Assembly: GCA_009618505.1 (NCBI GenBank)
Contig: WJOQ01000284.1
Span: 1-16,423 of the forward strand
Length of the DNA stretch: 16,423 bases
Direction: 5' to 3'
DNA from: Clostridia bacterium
GTDB taxonomy: Bacteria; Aerophobota; Aerophobia; Aerophobales; AE-B3A
In this document: positions 1 to 7,111 of the stretch, piece after piece
Numbering within the stretch: position 1 is the first letter of the stretch
Layout: each line of letters begins with the position of its first letter
The notes under the pieces: generated by a model
What the model saw: only the letters and a program-made list of their open reading frames with translations
Database searches by the model: none
Told to the model about the DNA's origin: nothing
Program-made: the position numbers and the translations under genes

Positions 1-712
1 TCCCTGGTTTTAGTTTGAAGTCAATCCGCCCATACCACATCAAGGCCTTAAAATATCTCTTGAATTTCTCATTTCTGGTATAGTGACCCCTGGGAACGTA
101 TTGGCTATAGTCTTCGTATGCATAAGGAGTCATCATAAGATTTGGGTTCTCTACATAGATCAGGAGTTCCCTAAATTCTAGCCCTGCGTGACTTTCTATA
201 CTACTAATTTCTTTTTCTACTGTGTTCGCTAGACCAAAACCAACTTCATACTCAGGATTGAACTCTTTCCTGGCTACGGCAAAGAAGCCAATATTTAATC
301 TAGCTGCTTCTTTCACTTCAGCATCCTTGGCTTCATTGTGCTGCTTGATAGATAAGTCAAGCATTCTGTCGGTAAGTTTAACCGCAATATCGTAGAGCTT
401 CTCTATCTCAAGAATTCGCAATATGTAATCAAAAAATATATGAGAGGCATGAAGAACAGCGTCCGTAGTAACGAATATCGGCTGATTATACTCTTTGCAT
501 TCTGCATAGACATCATATATTTCATCCTTGTCCCCGGGCGTAACCACAAAACCGTTTTGCTTTAGAAGCTCTTTTGCCTCCTGGGAGAGGTAGATATTTC
601 CCAACCCTTCCAGAGAGAACATTTCCTTTTCATCCATTGTCGTATCACCCGCCTCAATAACTGAAAAAAAGATAAATAGTAAAACGGCTATTGATAAAAT
701 AGTCTTCTTCAT
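1..712 (-). CDS. DUF3160 family secreted protein, 3' end outside window
   Basis: The first 237 codons are visible; the C-terminal part lies beyond the left edge. The ATG follows a purine-rich GGGGGAAA stretch. Residues 1-21 form a Lys-Lys plus hydrophobic signal peptide ending near IEAGD, so export through Sec is likely, perhaps to the periplasm or cell surface. The mature part has the hallmarks I associate with DUF3160: a VTTDAVLHASH segment near residue 85, and near residue 205-225 a YSQYVPRGHYT stretch followed by YFKALMWYGR. The biochemical function of this family is unknown to me. It lies 66 nt downstream of holA on the same strand, so it may be read through from there, but no functional link to replication is implied. 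I am confident of the gene and fairly confident of the family, which I assigned by recall of conserved motifs and not by a search. Confidence 0.85.
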   Translation of the reverse strand, partial: MKKTILSIAVLLFIFFSVIEAGDTTMDEKEMFSLEGLGNIYLSQEAKELLKQNGFVVTPGDKDEIYDVYAECKEYNQPIFVTTDAVLHASHIFFDYILRILEIEKLYDIAVKLTDRMLDLSIKQHNEAKDAEVKEAARLNIGFFAVARKEFNPEYEVGFGLANTVEKEISSIESHAGLEFRELLIYVENPNLMMTPYAYEDYSQYVPRGHYTRNEKFKRYFKALMWYGRIDFKLKPG

Positions 713-778
713 TTTTTCCCCCATCTATTATCTAGTCCTTCTATTTCTTTAGCTAAATCCTTTATCTTTTCATATCCG

Positions 779-1795
779 CTAAGCTGGCTGTAAGAGATGT
801 AAAATCATTCTTTCAATGGCTAAATCTGGGTCTTCTCTTCCGGTCTTAATGGAAGCTTCTGTTTCTACCAGATATTGATAGCTAGTGATTAAATCAGAAA
901 AATCGAGTTTTCTCACCGCTCTAGTGTAGTCGCTAGCTATTTTTGTATAAAAAGGCGCATAATAGCTCCTTGGACCGAAAATAATAGTACATGCCTCCTG
1001 AGAAGAGATTTTTTCCCCTTTTTCTTTGATTTTTAGTAATATCCGCATCTCCCGCGTTACGAGAGAGTGGATTCTTAAAGGCGCCTCTCCTCTTTCCAAA
1101 AGCTTTGCCAGAATAGACAAGGCTCCAGCAAGATTCCTTTCCCTTATGGCTTTAGTTAAATCAAATACTCCTCCCCCTGCGCCTTCTCCTAATACCTCTT
1201 CTACGTCCTCCTTTTCTATTACTTTCCTGGGGTGTATATAGAGAAGGAGTTTTTCCATAGTATTGTCCAAGTCTCGCCTGTTACTCCCGACTCTTTCTTT
1301 AATACAAAATAGAGCCGGAGGGCTGATTCTCTTTTTCTCTTCTTCTACTCTTTTCTTAACCCAATCAACAACCTCCCCATCATACAGGGAGTAGAAGGAG
1401 ACAATTGTGCCCTTTTTCAAAAAGTCTTTGTAAAGCTTTTTCCGTTTGTCTATTTTTCCTCCTATAGCGACAAGACAGGTAGTCTTCACTGGATTATCTA
1501 AATATTCAGCGACAATCTTTTGATTTTTTTCTGATAATTTATCCACTTCTTCCACTACTACCATTCGCCATTTCCCCTTAAGAGGAAGGGTACTCAATGA
1601 TTCTACAATTTGACCTACCGAACTGCTCTCTGCAGAAAATCTTTCATAGTTAAAATCTTCATAATCTGGCAGAATAATCTTCTTCTTAAGTCTTTCTAGA
1701 GCTTCCTTTTTCAAATAATCCTCTTCTCCCTCAAAAAGATAAGCTGAGACAATTCTGCCCCGTTCAAGTGCGGTGATAAACTCTCTATATTTCAT
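779..1795 (-). CDS. holA: DNA polymerase III subunit delta (HolA)
   Basis: Delta is the clamp-loader wrench: it binds the beta sliding clamp and opens it so that the clamp can be loaded on primed DNA, working with delta' and tau/gamma in the cytoplasm. The 338-residue length is normal for HolA. The N-terminal AAA+-like domain opens with the family pattern of Phe-Glu-Gly-Glu-Glu-Asp-Tyr-Leu followed by KKEAL (about residues 21-33); the middle carries the lid region (about 140-205), and the C-terminal collar domain ends with the conserved KTGREDPDLAIERM stretch (about 315-328). The ATG is preceded by AAGGAAG at a normal distance. It is a housekeeping gene sitting between a damaged upstream locus and the DUF3160 gene. 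No terminator is evident after it. Divergence from model-organism HolA is large, as usual for this fast-evolving protein, but the motif set is convincing. Confidence 0.92.
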   Translation of the reverse strand: MKYREFITALERGRIVSAYLFEGEEDYLKKEALERLKKKIILPDYEDFNYERFSAESSSVGQIVESLSTLPLKGKWRMVVVEEVDKLSEKNQKIVAEYLDNPVKTTCLVAIGGKIDKRKKLYKDFLKKGTIVSFYSLYDGEVVDWVKKRVEEEKKRISPPALFCIKERVGSNRRDLDNTMEKLLLYIHPRKVIEKEDVEEVLGEGAGGGVFDLTKAIRERNLAGALSILAKLLERGEAPLRIHSLVTREMRILLKIKEKGEKISSQEACTIIFGPRSYYAPFYTKIASDYTRAVRKLDFSDLITSYQYLVETEASIKTGREDPDLAIERMILHLLQPA

Positions 1796-1815
1796 CTTCG
1801 GCTTCCTTTCCTAAA

Positions 1816-1896
1816 TCAGAAGGTTTTCTTCTTTGCCTTTTCATAAACTTCCTTGAACTCTCGAGCCCTTTGTCTCTCTTGCTGAGGCAAATCTTG
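1816..1896 (-). pseudogene. 5'-truncated C-terminal coding fragment of an unidentified gene
   Basis: Between the glycosyltransferase remnant and holA there is a 26-codon stretch in one frame, rich in Gln, Glu, Arg and Lys, that looks like a real protein tail: it begins Gln-Asp-Leu-Pro-Gln-Gln-Glu-Arg and ends with a Lys-rich KKKTF before TGA. There is no start codon in frame and a TAA lies immediately upstream (1897-1899). I infer the surviving end of a deleted gene. Its family is not recognisable. The TAA-CAAG junction at its 5' edge is the same octamer found at the edge of the fragment at 14807-14917. The call rests on codon-like character by eye over a short span, so it could be chance. 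Confidence 0.35.
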
Positions 1897-1909
1897 TTAA
1901 CGGAACCTA

Positions 1910-2206
1910 TTATTCTTTAATTGCCTGAAATCCTTTTCTTTCCATCTTACCCCAGCCTTTCTTACCTAAAATGTGGTCAAGGAACCCTCTGAATCTCCAC
2001 CAAGTATTAAGCTGGCGGTAGCCAAAGTTCTCTAGAACAGCATAGAAAAAAAGAATAACCAGGTGAAGAATCTTGGGGTAGCGCCTGAAGGAAAGCTCTT
2101 CCAAGACTAATGAGCCCATAGAAAGAACTATGCCCAGCACAATAGCCGCCGCCAAGAAAAAGAGTCTCCTCCAGATGCTCCTTCTGTCCTGATTTTGCCA
2201 GACCAC
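1910..2206 (-). pseudogene. C-terminal remnant of a family 2 glycosyltransferase
   Basis: The reading frame gives about 80 residues that match my memory of the C-terminal end of polytopic GT2 enzymes of the poly-N-acetylglucosamine/cellulose synthase type: a hydrophobic segment (FFLAAAIVLGIVLSMGSLVL), then LEELSFRRYP, a second hydrophobic segment, then ENFGYRQLNTWWR and the terminal GKKGWGKMERKGF. All catalytic parts (the D, DxD and QxxRW motifs, normally several hundred residues upstream) are absent. The apparent ATG at 2206 lies inside the HEAT-repeat gene in another frame and is unlikely to be a native start; the true glycosyltransferase sequence probably begins near 2165-2180. The residue is best explained as the end of a deleted gene fused out of frame to its former upstream neighbour. 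If translated, it would be a two-helix membrane peptide of no obvious activity. Confidence 0.7.
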
Positions 2207-2738
2207 TGGCAGAAGCGAATGACATTAGATAATCTTTGTCTTTCAGTCCCTTCTGCAGAGCTGGTACCGCTTCTTTGTCTCGCAGCAATCCCAGGAAGAA
2301 AGCAGCATAGACCCTGTGCCATCTCTTTCTTGAACCCAGCCTCTTCAGATTGTAGTCAAACAATCCCATTTCTTTCAGCAAATGAGTTAGATTTTGAAAA
2401 TCCTCCCCTTTCAGCGTCTCCAGATATTTTTCCGTAAATTCTGAAAACAGGCTAAAGTCTTTAATTCTAACTTCTTTAGCGATCTTTTTGCTGCTCACCT
2501 CTCCGGAAAGATACTCTAAAATCAAGTTCTGCCATATTTCGAATTGTCTTTTCTTTGACTTCTGGCGGAATCCAAAGGTTATTTTCAAGAAGATGACATA
2601 TAACAGCAAGGCAAAAGTTGTCAGGAGAAGTATAATGATAATGACGGTCGGAATATAGAGAAGCTCAGAAGTCAAGAAATAGGCCAGCGCCAATTGACCT
2701 CCTGAGGTAGGAGTATTCCCTCTGATAGTATGAGGCAT
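2007..2738 (-). CDS. Membrane-anchored HEAT-repeat protein, truncated by fusion into glycosyltransferase remnant
   Basis: The N-terminal region has one strong transmembrane helix (about residues 27-52, Ile/Leu-rich) followed by a basic stretch and a cytosolic helical repeat region (about 65-190), including the HEAT-like signature AFFLGLLRDKEAVPALQKGL near residue 145. Proteins with this layout are often encoded directly before a GT2 glycosyltransferase in polysaccharide loci, which fits the remnant that follows. Native-looking sequence stops near residue 190 (GQKEHLEETL); the last ~50 residues are the glycosyltransferase DNA read in a wrong frame, so the protein as encoded has an abnormal tail. 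The ATG at 2738 has only a weak ribosome site. An in-frame TTG at 2693 lies 4 nt after a perfect AGGAGG (2698-2703) and would start just before the membrane helix, so it is a credible alternative start. Function in the present genome is doubtful. Confidence 0.6.
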   Translation of the reverse strand: MPHTIRGNTPTSGGQLALAYFLTSELLYIPTVIIIILLLTTFALLLYVIFLKITFGFRQKSKKRQFEIWQNLILEYLSGEVSSKKIAKEVRIKDFSLFSEFTEKYLETLKGEDFQNLTHLLKEMGLFDYNLKRLGSRKRWHRVYAAFFLGLLRDKEAVPALQKGLKDKDYLMSFASASGLAKSGQKEHLEETLFLGGGYCAGHSSFYGLISLGRAFLQALPQDSSPGYSFFLCCSRELWLPPA

Positions 2739-2884
2739 TTATATTCGTTCCCCATTTTGGATTAAAACAGTGTTTCAAATAACAGAATAACAGGCCGCTT
2801 CCTGGAATTCTATATATCATTGCTTTTTTTGTTTACCCCGTTAGAAAAAAGTTTCTATCTGCGCCTCGGCTGGATACTCTTTTC

Positions 2885-3259
2885 CTAATGAGGTTTACCC
2901 AGTATTCTTTTGACCCGGGCTAAAAGCTCGGCTGGATGGAAGGGTTTGGTGATATAATCCTCTGCTCCCAGATCGATTCCCTTTACCACATCTTTTTCCT
3001 GGGCTCTGGCAGTAAGCATAATCACGGGGATATCTCCTAGATTTTCATCTTCTTTTAGTCGTCTTAGGACTTCATATCCGTCCATTACCGGCATCATAAT
3101 GTCTAAAAGGATTAAATCCGGCTTATCCGCCTTTATTGCCTTAAGAGCTTCTTCACCGTTCTCCCTCCAGGTTACATCATAGCCTTCTTTTTTTAGCTTG
3201 AACTCAATCAATCTGGCTATTTGAGGCTCGTCTTCGGCCAGGACTATCTTTCTTGTCAT
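2885..3259 (-). CDS. Single-domain response regulator (CheY/receiver only)
   Basis: The 124-residue protein is one complete receiver domain with no output domain. The acidic pocket is E9/D10, the phosphoacceptor is D53 in LLLDIMMPVMDGYE, the switch threonine is T83 (MLTARAQ) and the conserved lysine is K105 in ITKPFHP. All are intact, so phosphorylation by the partner kinase is expected. The sequence is closest in style to the PilG/PleD-like receivers used as shuttle modules. It overlaps the upstream kinase gene by 4 nt (ATGA), so the two are translationally coupled and form one signalling pair. Without an output domain it must act by protein contact, or pass phosphate to another protein; the damaged HEAT/glycosyltransferase genes just downstream were possibly its former targets, but that is inference from position only. 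Confidence 0.95.
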   Translation of the reverse strand: MTRKIVLAEDEPQIARLIEFKLKKEGYDVTWRENGEEALKAIKADKPDLILLDIMMPVMDGYEVLRRLKEDENLGDIPVIMLTARAQEKDVVKGIDLGAEDYITKPFHPAELLARVKRILGKPH

Positions 3260-5751
3260 TGCCCTGCCCCTTCATCTTCTTTGAATAGAGGAAGGATAAC
3301 CTCAAACTTTGATCCTGTCCCCAGCTTACTCTCTGCCTTTATATCACCATTATGCCTTTCTATGGTGGCTTTGGCGATGGAAAGCCCCAGGCCGGTCCCG
3401 ATTGTCTTTCTCACATAACTATCCTCGGCTCGAAAGAATCTGTTAAAGACTACTTTCATGTCCTCCGGGCTCATACCCAATCCGGTATCTTCTACGGCTA
3501 CTGAGGCAAATTCCCCCTTAATCTCAGCGGTTATCTTCACTCTGCCTTCCTCAGTATATTTTATGGCATTGGAAAGAAGATTGCCAAAGACCTGAGACAG
3601 GCGGTCAAAATCTCCTAATACATTTATGGGAGATATTTTAACATTCTTTTCCAACTTAAGACTCTTATCTTCGGCGATTACCTTGAATGTATTGACGCAA
3701 CTATCCACAATTTGGCTCAGGTCTATCCTCTCCCGCTTCATGGTCATTCTTCCGGATTCTATCTTCTCTACATCCAGAACATCGTTTATGAGGGCCTCGA
3801 GCCTTCGGGTATTCTGGGAGATTATCTCTAAGAACTCCTTTTGCTCCCTGCCAATTTTTCCTACGTCTCCATCCAACATGAGTTCGGCATAACCGTGAAT
3901 GGAGGTGAGGGGGGTTCTGAGCTCATGAGAGGCAAGAGCGACAAAATCGCTTTTCATCTGTTCAATTTTCTTACGCTCGGTGATATCGATTACCGAAGCC
4001 ATCATACACATAGCCTTTCCGGCTTCGTTTTCCACTATACTTGCCAGAAGCTGAACATCAAAAACAGAGTCATCTTTTCTTCTGGCCACCAACTCACCCA
4101 TCCAGCTTCTGTTGCTTCGCACTGCCTCTATTACGTCCAGTGCCATATCTTGTGTATTCCACAGTTCTGTAACCGATTTTCCCAGGACTTCTTTTTCATC
4201 ACTATATCCCCACATGTGGAGAAAGGAACGATTCACATAATTCAGATTTCCCTCCAGGTCAGCCAGGATAATGGCATTCACAGATGATGCTATTGCCTCC
4301 CCCTTGATCCTGAGGTCTATTTCCATTCTCTTGTGCTCAATAATCCTACCCAGCCTCTCGGCAATGGCATTAACTAGACTCCTCTCTTCCTTAAGGAAAG
4401 GCCCTTCATCGCTTTCTGGTCTTTCTTCCAGGTAGATTACCTGCAGAAGACCAGTTCTCTTTCCGCCCACCATAATATCGGAAGCTAGTTTCCAGGGAGT
4501 CTCTTTGAAGTTCCTGGTCTTAAATGTCTGACCTTCCAGAATGATTCGGCTGGCGGCAACCTCCGGGTACTGCCAGGAAAGGGGAATGAGATTGACTGTG
4601 CCTTCAATTATCTCCTCTAGCGAGATGTTCTCTTTTTCAATCAGACGAGAGACACCATATAGGCAATTCAGCTCCTTTACCCGCTCGCCAAGACCATGCC
4701 TTTCCTTTTCCAGTGCTTTCTCCATTTTCTTGCGTTCACTGACGTCTCGCGTGCTGACCGTAATGCCAACGATCTTACCGGACTGCCTTACCGGCCCAAC
4801 ACGTGCATCAAAATGGAGCGTCTCACCTTCACTGGTCTGATATTCAGTTTCATATTGATCGGGATTGCCGGTTTTCAGCACACGTTCATGGCATTCCTTC
4901 ACCCTGGACTTGTATTTGTCCGGAATATAGTCGTAGACGCAGGTGCCGATTACCTCTTTTCTCCTCAGACCCCCTATTGTACGGTTGATGAATAGAATAC
5001 TATTATCTGCACCCACCAGCATGATAATGTCAGGAGAATTCTCGGTAATTGACCGCCACTTGGCCTCAGATTCTTGTAGTGCTTTCTCCATTTTCTTTCG
5101 CTCAGTTAGGTATCCGAGGAAGAGTCTGTCTACTATTGTAGCAACCATGATAGCTGCCAGTGTGGCAATGATAGTAAATACCAAAGTAAGCCTGATGTTG
5201 GTGTTGCTTTGACTAGCAACTCTCGCCTCGGCGGCGAGGAGTTCTTCCCGATGTTCTCCCATAAGCTCGTCCAATAGCCCTTTCAGGGACCAGAATATTG
5301 GCTCGAAATCTGTCTCCATTTTCTCATGCAGCTCGCGGTATTCTGCTCCCTCGTCTTTGAGGCTGACAATCTCAGCGCTGGACAGGATTAACCCCTCTGA
5401 TAGATTGGCCAGTTCCTCGGCATCCTTCCTTGCTTTTGAACCGACAACACCTTGGTGGGTTAGATGACGTGCCGCGAACTGCCTAACTGACTGATATAGT
5501 TTCTCCAACTGTTCCCTGGACACTTCCCTCTCATCCGGAGAATCGCCCAGTACGATATGGGCTAGAGTCACTTCTCTAGTCTCGTTGAGCTGATTGTTCA
5601 TTTGGCCCATTTCAATAATGGTTGGAAAAACCTGGTCCTGTATATGGATAGAAATATCTCGCAGTTTCATGCTGCTTAAGACCCAATAAACACCAACCGT
5701 CCACAGGAAGACAATTATCAACAGGAATCCGAGGCGCAGTTTATTCCTCAT
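3256..5751 (-). CDS. Membrane sensor histidine kinase with PAS-GAF-PAS sensory array
   Basis: An 831-residue kinase. In order: transmembrane helix 1 (about 8-28), a periplasmic all-helical segment resembling the four-helix-bundle sensor of chemoreceptors (about 29-185), transmembrane helix 2 (about 187-212), a first PAS domain (about 225-345) ending in the VSTRDVSERKK exit, a GAF-like domain (about 355-475), a second PAS domain (about 480-597) ending in VIDITERKK, HisKA with the phosphoacceptor H609 in SHELRTPL, and HATPase_c with the N box (N724, N728), DTGLGM (755-760) and GTGLGL (785-790). All catalytic residues are present. It has no internal receiver; its partner is the overlapping receiver gene at 2885-3259. 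The signal is unknown. The ATG follows GGGAG at good spacing and a sigma70-type promoter lies about 45 nt upstream. Confidence 0.95.
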   Translation of the reverse strand: MRNKLRLGFLLIIVFLWTVGVYWVLSSMKLRDISIHIQDQVFPTIIEMGQMNNQLNETREVTLAHIVLGDSPDEREVSREQLEKLYQSVRQFAARHLTHQGVVGSKARKDAEELANLSEGLILSSAEIVSLKDEGAEYRELHEKMETDFEPIFWSLKGLLDELMGEHREELLAAEARVASQSNTNIRLTLVFTIIATLAAIMVATIVDRLFLGYLTERKKMEKALQESEAKWRSITENSPDIIMLVGADNSILFINRTIGGLRRKEVIGTCVYDYIPDKYKSRVKECHERVLKTGNPDQYETEYQTSEGETLHFDARVGPVRQSGKIVGITVSTRDVSERKKMEKALEKERHGLGERVKELNCLYGVSRLIEKENISLEEIIEGTVNLIPLSWQYPEVAASRIILEGQTFKTRNFKETPWKLASDIMVGGKRTGLLQVIYLEERPESDEGPFLKEERSLVNAIAERLGRIIEHKRMEIDLRIKGEAIASSVNAIILADLEGNLNYVNRSFLHMWGYSDEKEVLGKSVTELWNTQDMALDVIEAVRSNRSWMGELVARRKDDSVFDVQLLASIVENEAGKAMCMMASVIDITERKKIEQMKSDFVALASHELRTPLTSIHGYAELMLDGDVGKIGREQKEFLEIISQNTRRLEALINDVLDVEKIESGRMTMKRERIDLSQIVDSCVNTFKVIAEDKSLKLEKNVKISPINVLGDFDRLSQVFGNLLSNAIKYTEEGRVKITAEIKGEFASVAVEDTGLGMSPEDMKVVFNRFFRAEDSYVRKTIGTGLGLSIAKATIERHNGDIKAESKLGTGSKFEVILPLFKEDEGAGQ

Positions 5752-5792
5752 GCCATGATCTCCCTCTGTTTGGGTCAGCTCGAGACGCTTTC

Positions 5793-5820
5793 ATACTATA
5801 AAAACTGCACAAAAAGTCAA
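5793..5820 (-). promoter_or_regulatory. Probable sigma70-type promoter of the sensor kinase gene
   Basis: On the minus strand, TTGACT (5815-5820) is separated by 16 nt from TAGTAT (5793-5798); an overlapping TATAGT is offset by two bases. It lies about 40 nt before the kinase ATG and would drive the kinase and receiver genes. Both boxes differ from consensus at one or two positions. Assigned by eye. Confidence 0.5.
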
Positions 5821-5936
5821 TTTTCGATTACGGTGAAAGGTAAAGGCTATTGAAAAAGGTATGGAAAAACGGCGAAGAAGCTCAACCAAGCAGCCGCGAG
5901 GTATAATTGACAAATGAAGGAAATTCTATAGGCTGA

Positions 5937-6103
5937 TACTATTACTGTGTCACTGACGGGAAAGAAGAGATGCAAGAGATGGAAGGCTATTCTTTGCGTC
6001 TCACAACCTATGGTGATGGACTGGGGAAGCCGTCATAGCTAAGTACGCTGTGAACCCTGTCTTCTTGGGTAGAGAACAAGGTATCACTGTCTTGGTTGAA
6101 TAG
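5937..6103 (+). pseudogene. Frameshifted remnant of an unidentified gene
   Basis: The 363-nt gap between the divergent kinase and flavoprotein genes contains protein-like sequence on the plus strand split between two frames. The first frame is open from 5937 to the TAG at 6036-6038 and includes GKEEMQEMEGYSLRLTTYGD; the second is open from 6017 to the TAG at 6101-6103 and reads VIAKYAVNPVFLGREQGI. The two would join into one continuous tail by a single-base shift around 6017-6029. No in-frame start with a ribosome site is visible before it, so it looks like the decayed 3' end of a gene that once preceded the flavoprotein gene. I do not recognise the family. It may be chance, as the judgement is by eye. 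Confidence 0.3.
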
Positions 6104-6114
6104 AAAGGGGACTT

Positions 6115-7092
6115 ATGGAGCTAGATTTTATTCTCTCTGAAGAAAAGAAAGGTCCGGCCGGAAAGACTGGATTAATCTATGACCTAGCAATAATCGGCGG
6201 CGGACCGGCAGGGATGACTGCCGCTGTTTATGCTGCTCGCAAGAAAATAAATACTCTACTTGTCAGCAAGGACCTGGGTGGGCAGGTTCTCTCGACTACC
6301 GAGGTAGAGAATTATATGGGTTATCAGTATATCGAAGGCAGGCAGTTGATGGATAAATTCAAAGAGCAGGTGAGGCACTTCCCCATAGACCAGGAAATTG
6401 GAGAAGAAATAGAGAAATTAGATAAAGAAGAAAAGATTTTTTCCCTTCTGACTCGAACTGGAAAGAAATTCAGGGCTAAGACAGTAATTATCGCCTCTGG
6501 CAAAAGGTCTCGCTCTCTCAATGTCCCAGGAGAAAAGAGACTGATAGGACGGGGAGTAAGTTACTGCAGTATCTGTGATGCTCCTTTTTTTGAAGGAAAG
6601 GAGGTAGCGGTAATTGGAGGAGGAAACTCTGCCTTTGAGGCAGCATTAGACCTGGTCAAAATTGCTTCCAGGATTTACCTGATAGATATCGCCTCTAGCT
6701 GGAGAGCAGATCCTATCCTGGTTGAGCAAATGGAAAAGGAAAAAGAGAAAGTGACTTTTTTTCCCACACATGAGATAAAGGAGATCGAAGGCAAGGATAA
6801 GTTAGAAGGAATAACCATAGAGAGCTTAAATAAGAAAGAAACTAAGCACCTGTCTGTACAGGGAGTTTTTATCGAGATTGGGCTCGTTCCCAATTCAGAA
6901 TTTGCCAGGTCCCTGGTCAAACTTAATCAAATAGGGGAAATCATAGTAGACTGCAGCAATCAGACCAATATCCCCGGCTTATTGGCCGCTGGAGATGTAA
7001 GCAGTGTGCCTGAAAAACAGATTATCATCGCTGCCGGTGAAGGAGCCAAAGCAACTCTCATTGCCCATCAATACTTAATGAGGTTGGAATAA
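6115..7092 (+). CDS. AhpF/thioredoxin reductase-like FAD-dependent disulfide reductase
   Basis: A 325-residue flavoprotein of the low-molecular-weight thioredoxin reductase fold. The FAD-binding GGGPAGM is at 28-34, the redox-active CxxC is C151-C154 (CSICDAPFF), the nucleotide-binding GGGNSAFEAA is at 168-177 and the second FAD motif is AAGDVSS at 291-297. The position that in NADPH-dependent TrxR carries His-Arg-Arg and grips the 2'-phosphate instead reads DIASSWRADPIL, which resembles the AhpF pattern (EFAPELKAD). NADH is therefore the likelier electron donor. A roughly 20-residue extension precedes the fold. The ATG follows AAAGGGG. The next gene, 19 nt downstream, is a two-domain thioredoxin-fold protein, matching the N-terminal half of AhpF; the pair should act together as a disulfide-reducing system in the cytoplasm. 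No AhpC-type peroxiredoxin is visible in the window. Confidence 0.93.
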   Translation: MELDFILSEEKKGPAGKTGLIYDLAIIGGGPAGMTAAVYAARKKINTLLVSKDLGGQVLSTTEVENYMGYQYIEGRQLMDKFKEQVRHFPIDQEIGEEIEKLDKEEKIFSLLTRTGKKFRAKTVIIASGKRSRSLNVPGEKRLIGRGVSYCSICDAPFFEGKEVAVIGGGNSAFEAALDLVKIASRIYLIDIASSWRADPILVEQMEKEKEKVTFFPTHEIKEIEGKDKLEGITIESLNKKETKHLSVQGVFIEIGLVPNSEFARSLVKLNQIGEIIVDCSNQTNIPGLLAAGDVSSVPEKQIIIAAGEGAKATLIAHQYLMRLE

Positions 7093-7111
7093 TGCGTGAA
7101 GGGAGGTAAAT

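Noticed and set aside
713..778. Minus-strand protein-like frame between holA and the DUF3160 gene (GYEKIKDLAKEIEGL).
   Set aside because: About 30 codons with no start codon, partly overlapping the end of holA, and no recognised match; possible third truncated gene end, but too weak to annotate.
2791..2804. CAGG...CCTG hairpin between the receiver and HEAT genes as a possible terminator.
   Set aside because: The stem is 4 bp and no T-run follows on the transcribed strand.
5902..5912. TATAAT and TTGACA overlapping on the plus strand before the flavoprotein gene.
   Set aside because: The TATAAT has no -35 at proper spacing and the TTGACA has no -10 at 16-18 nt (the nearest, TATAGG, is at 14 nt), and the site lies about 200 nt before the gene.
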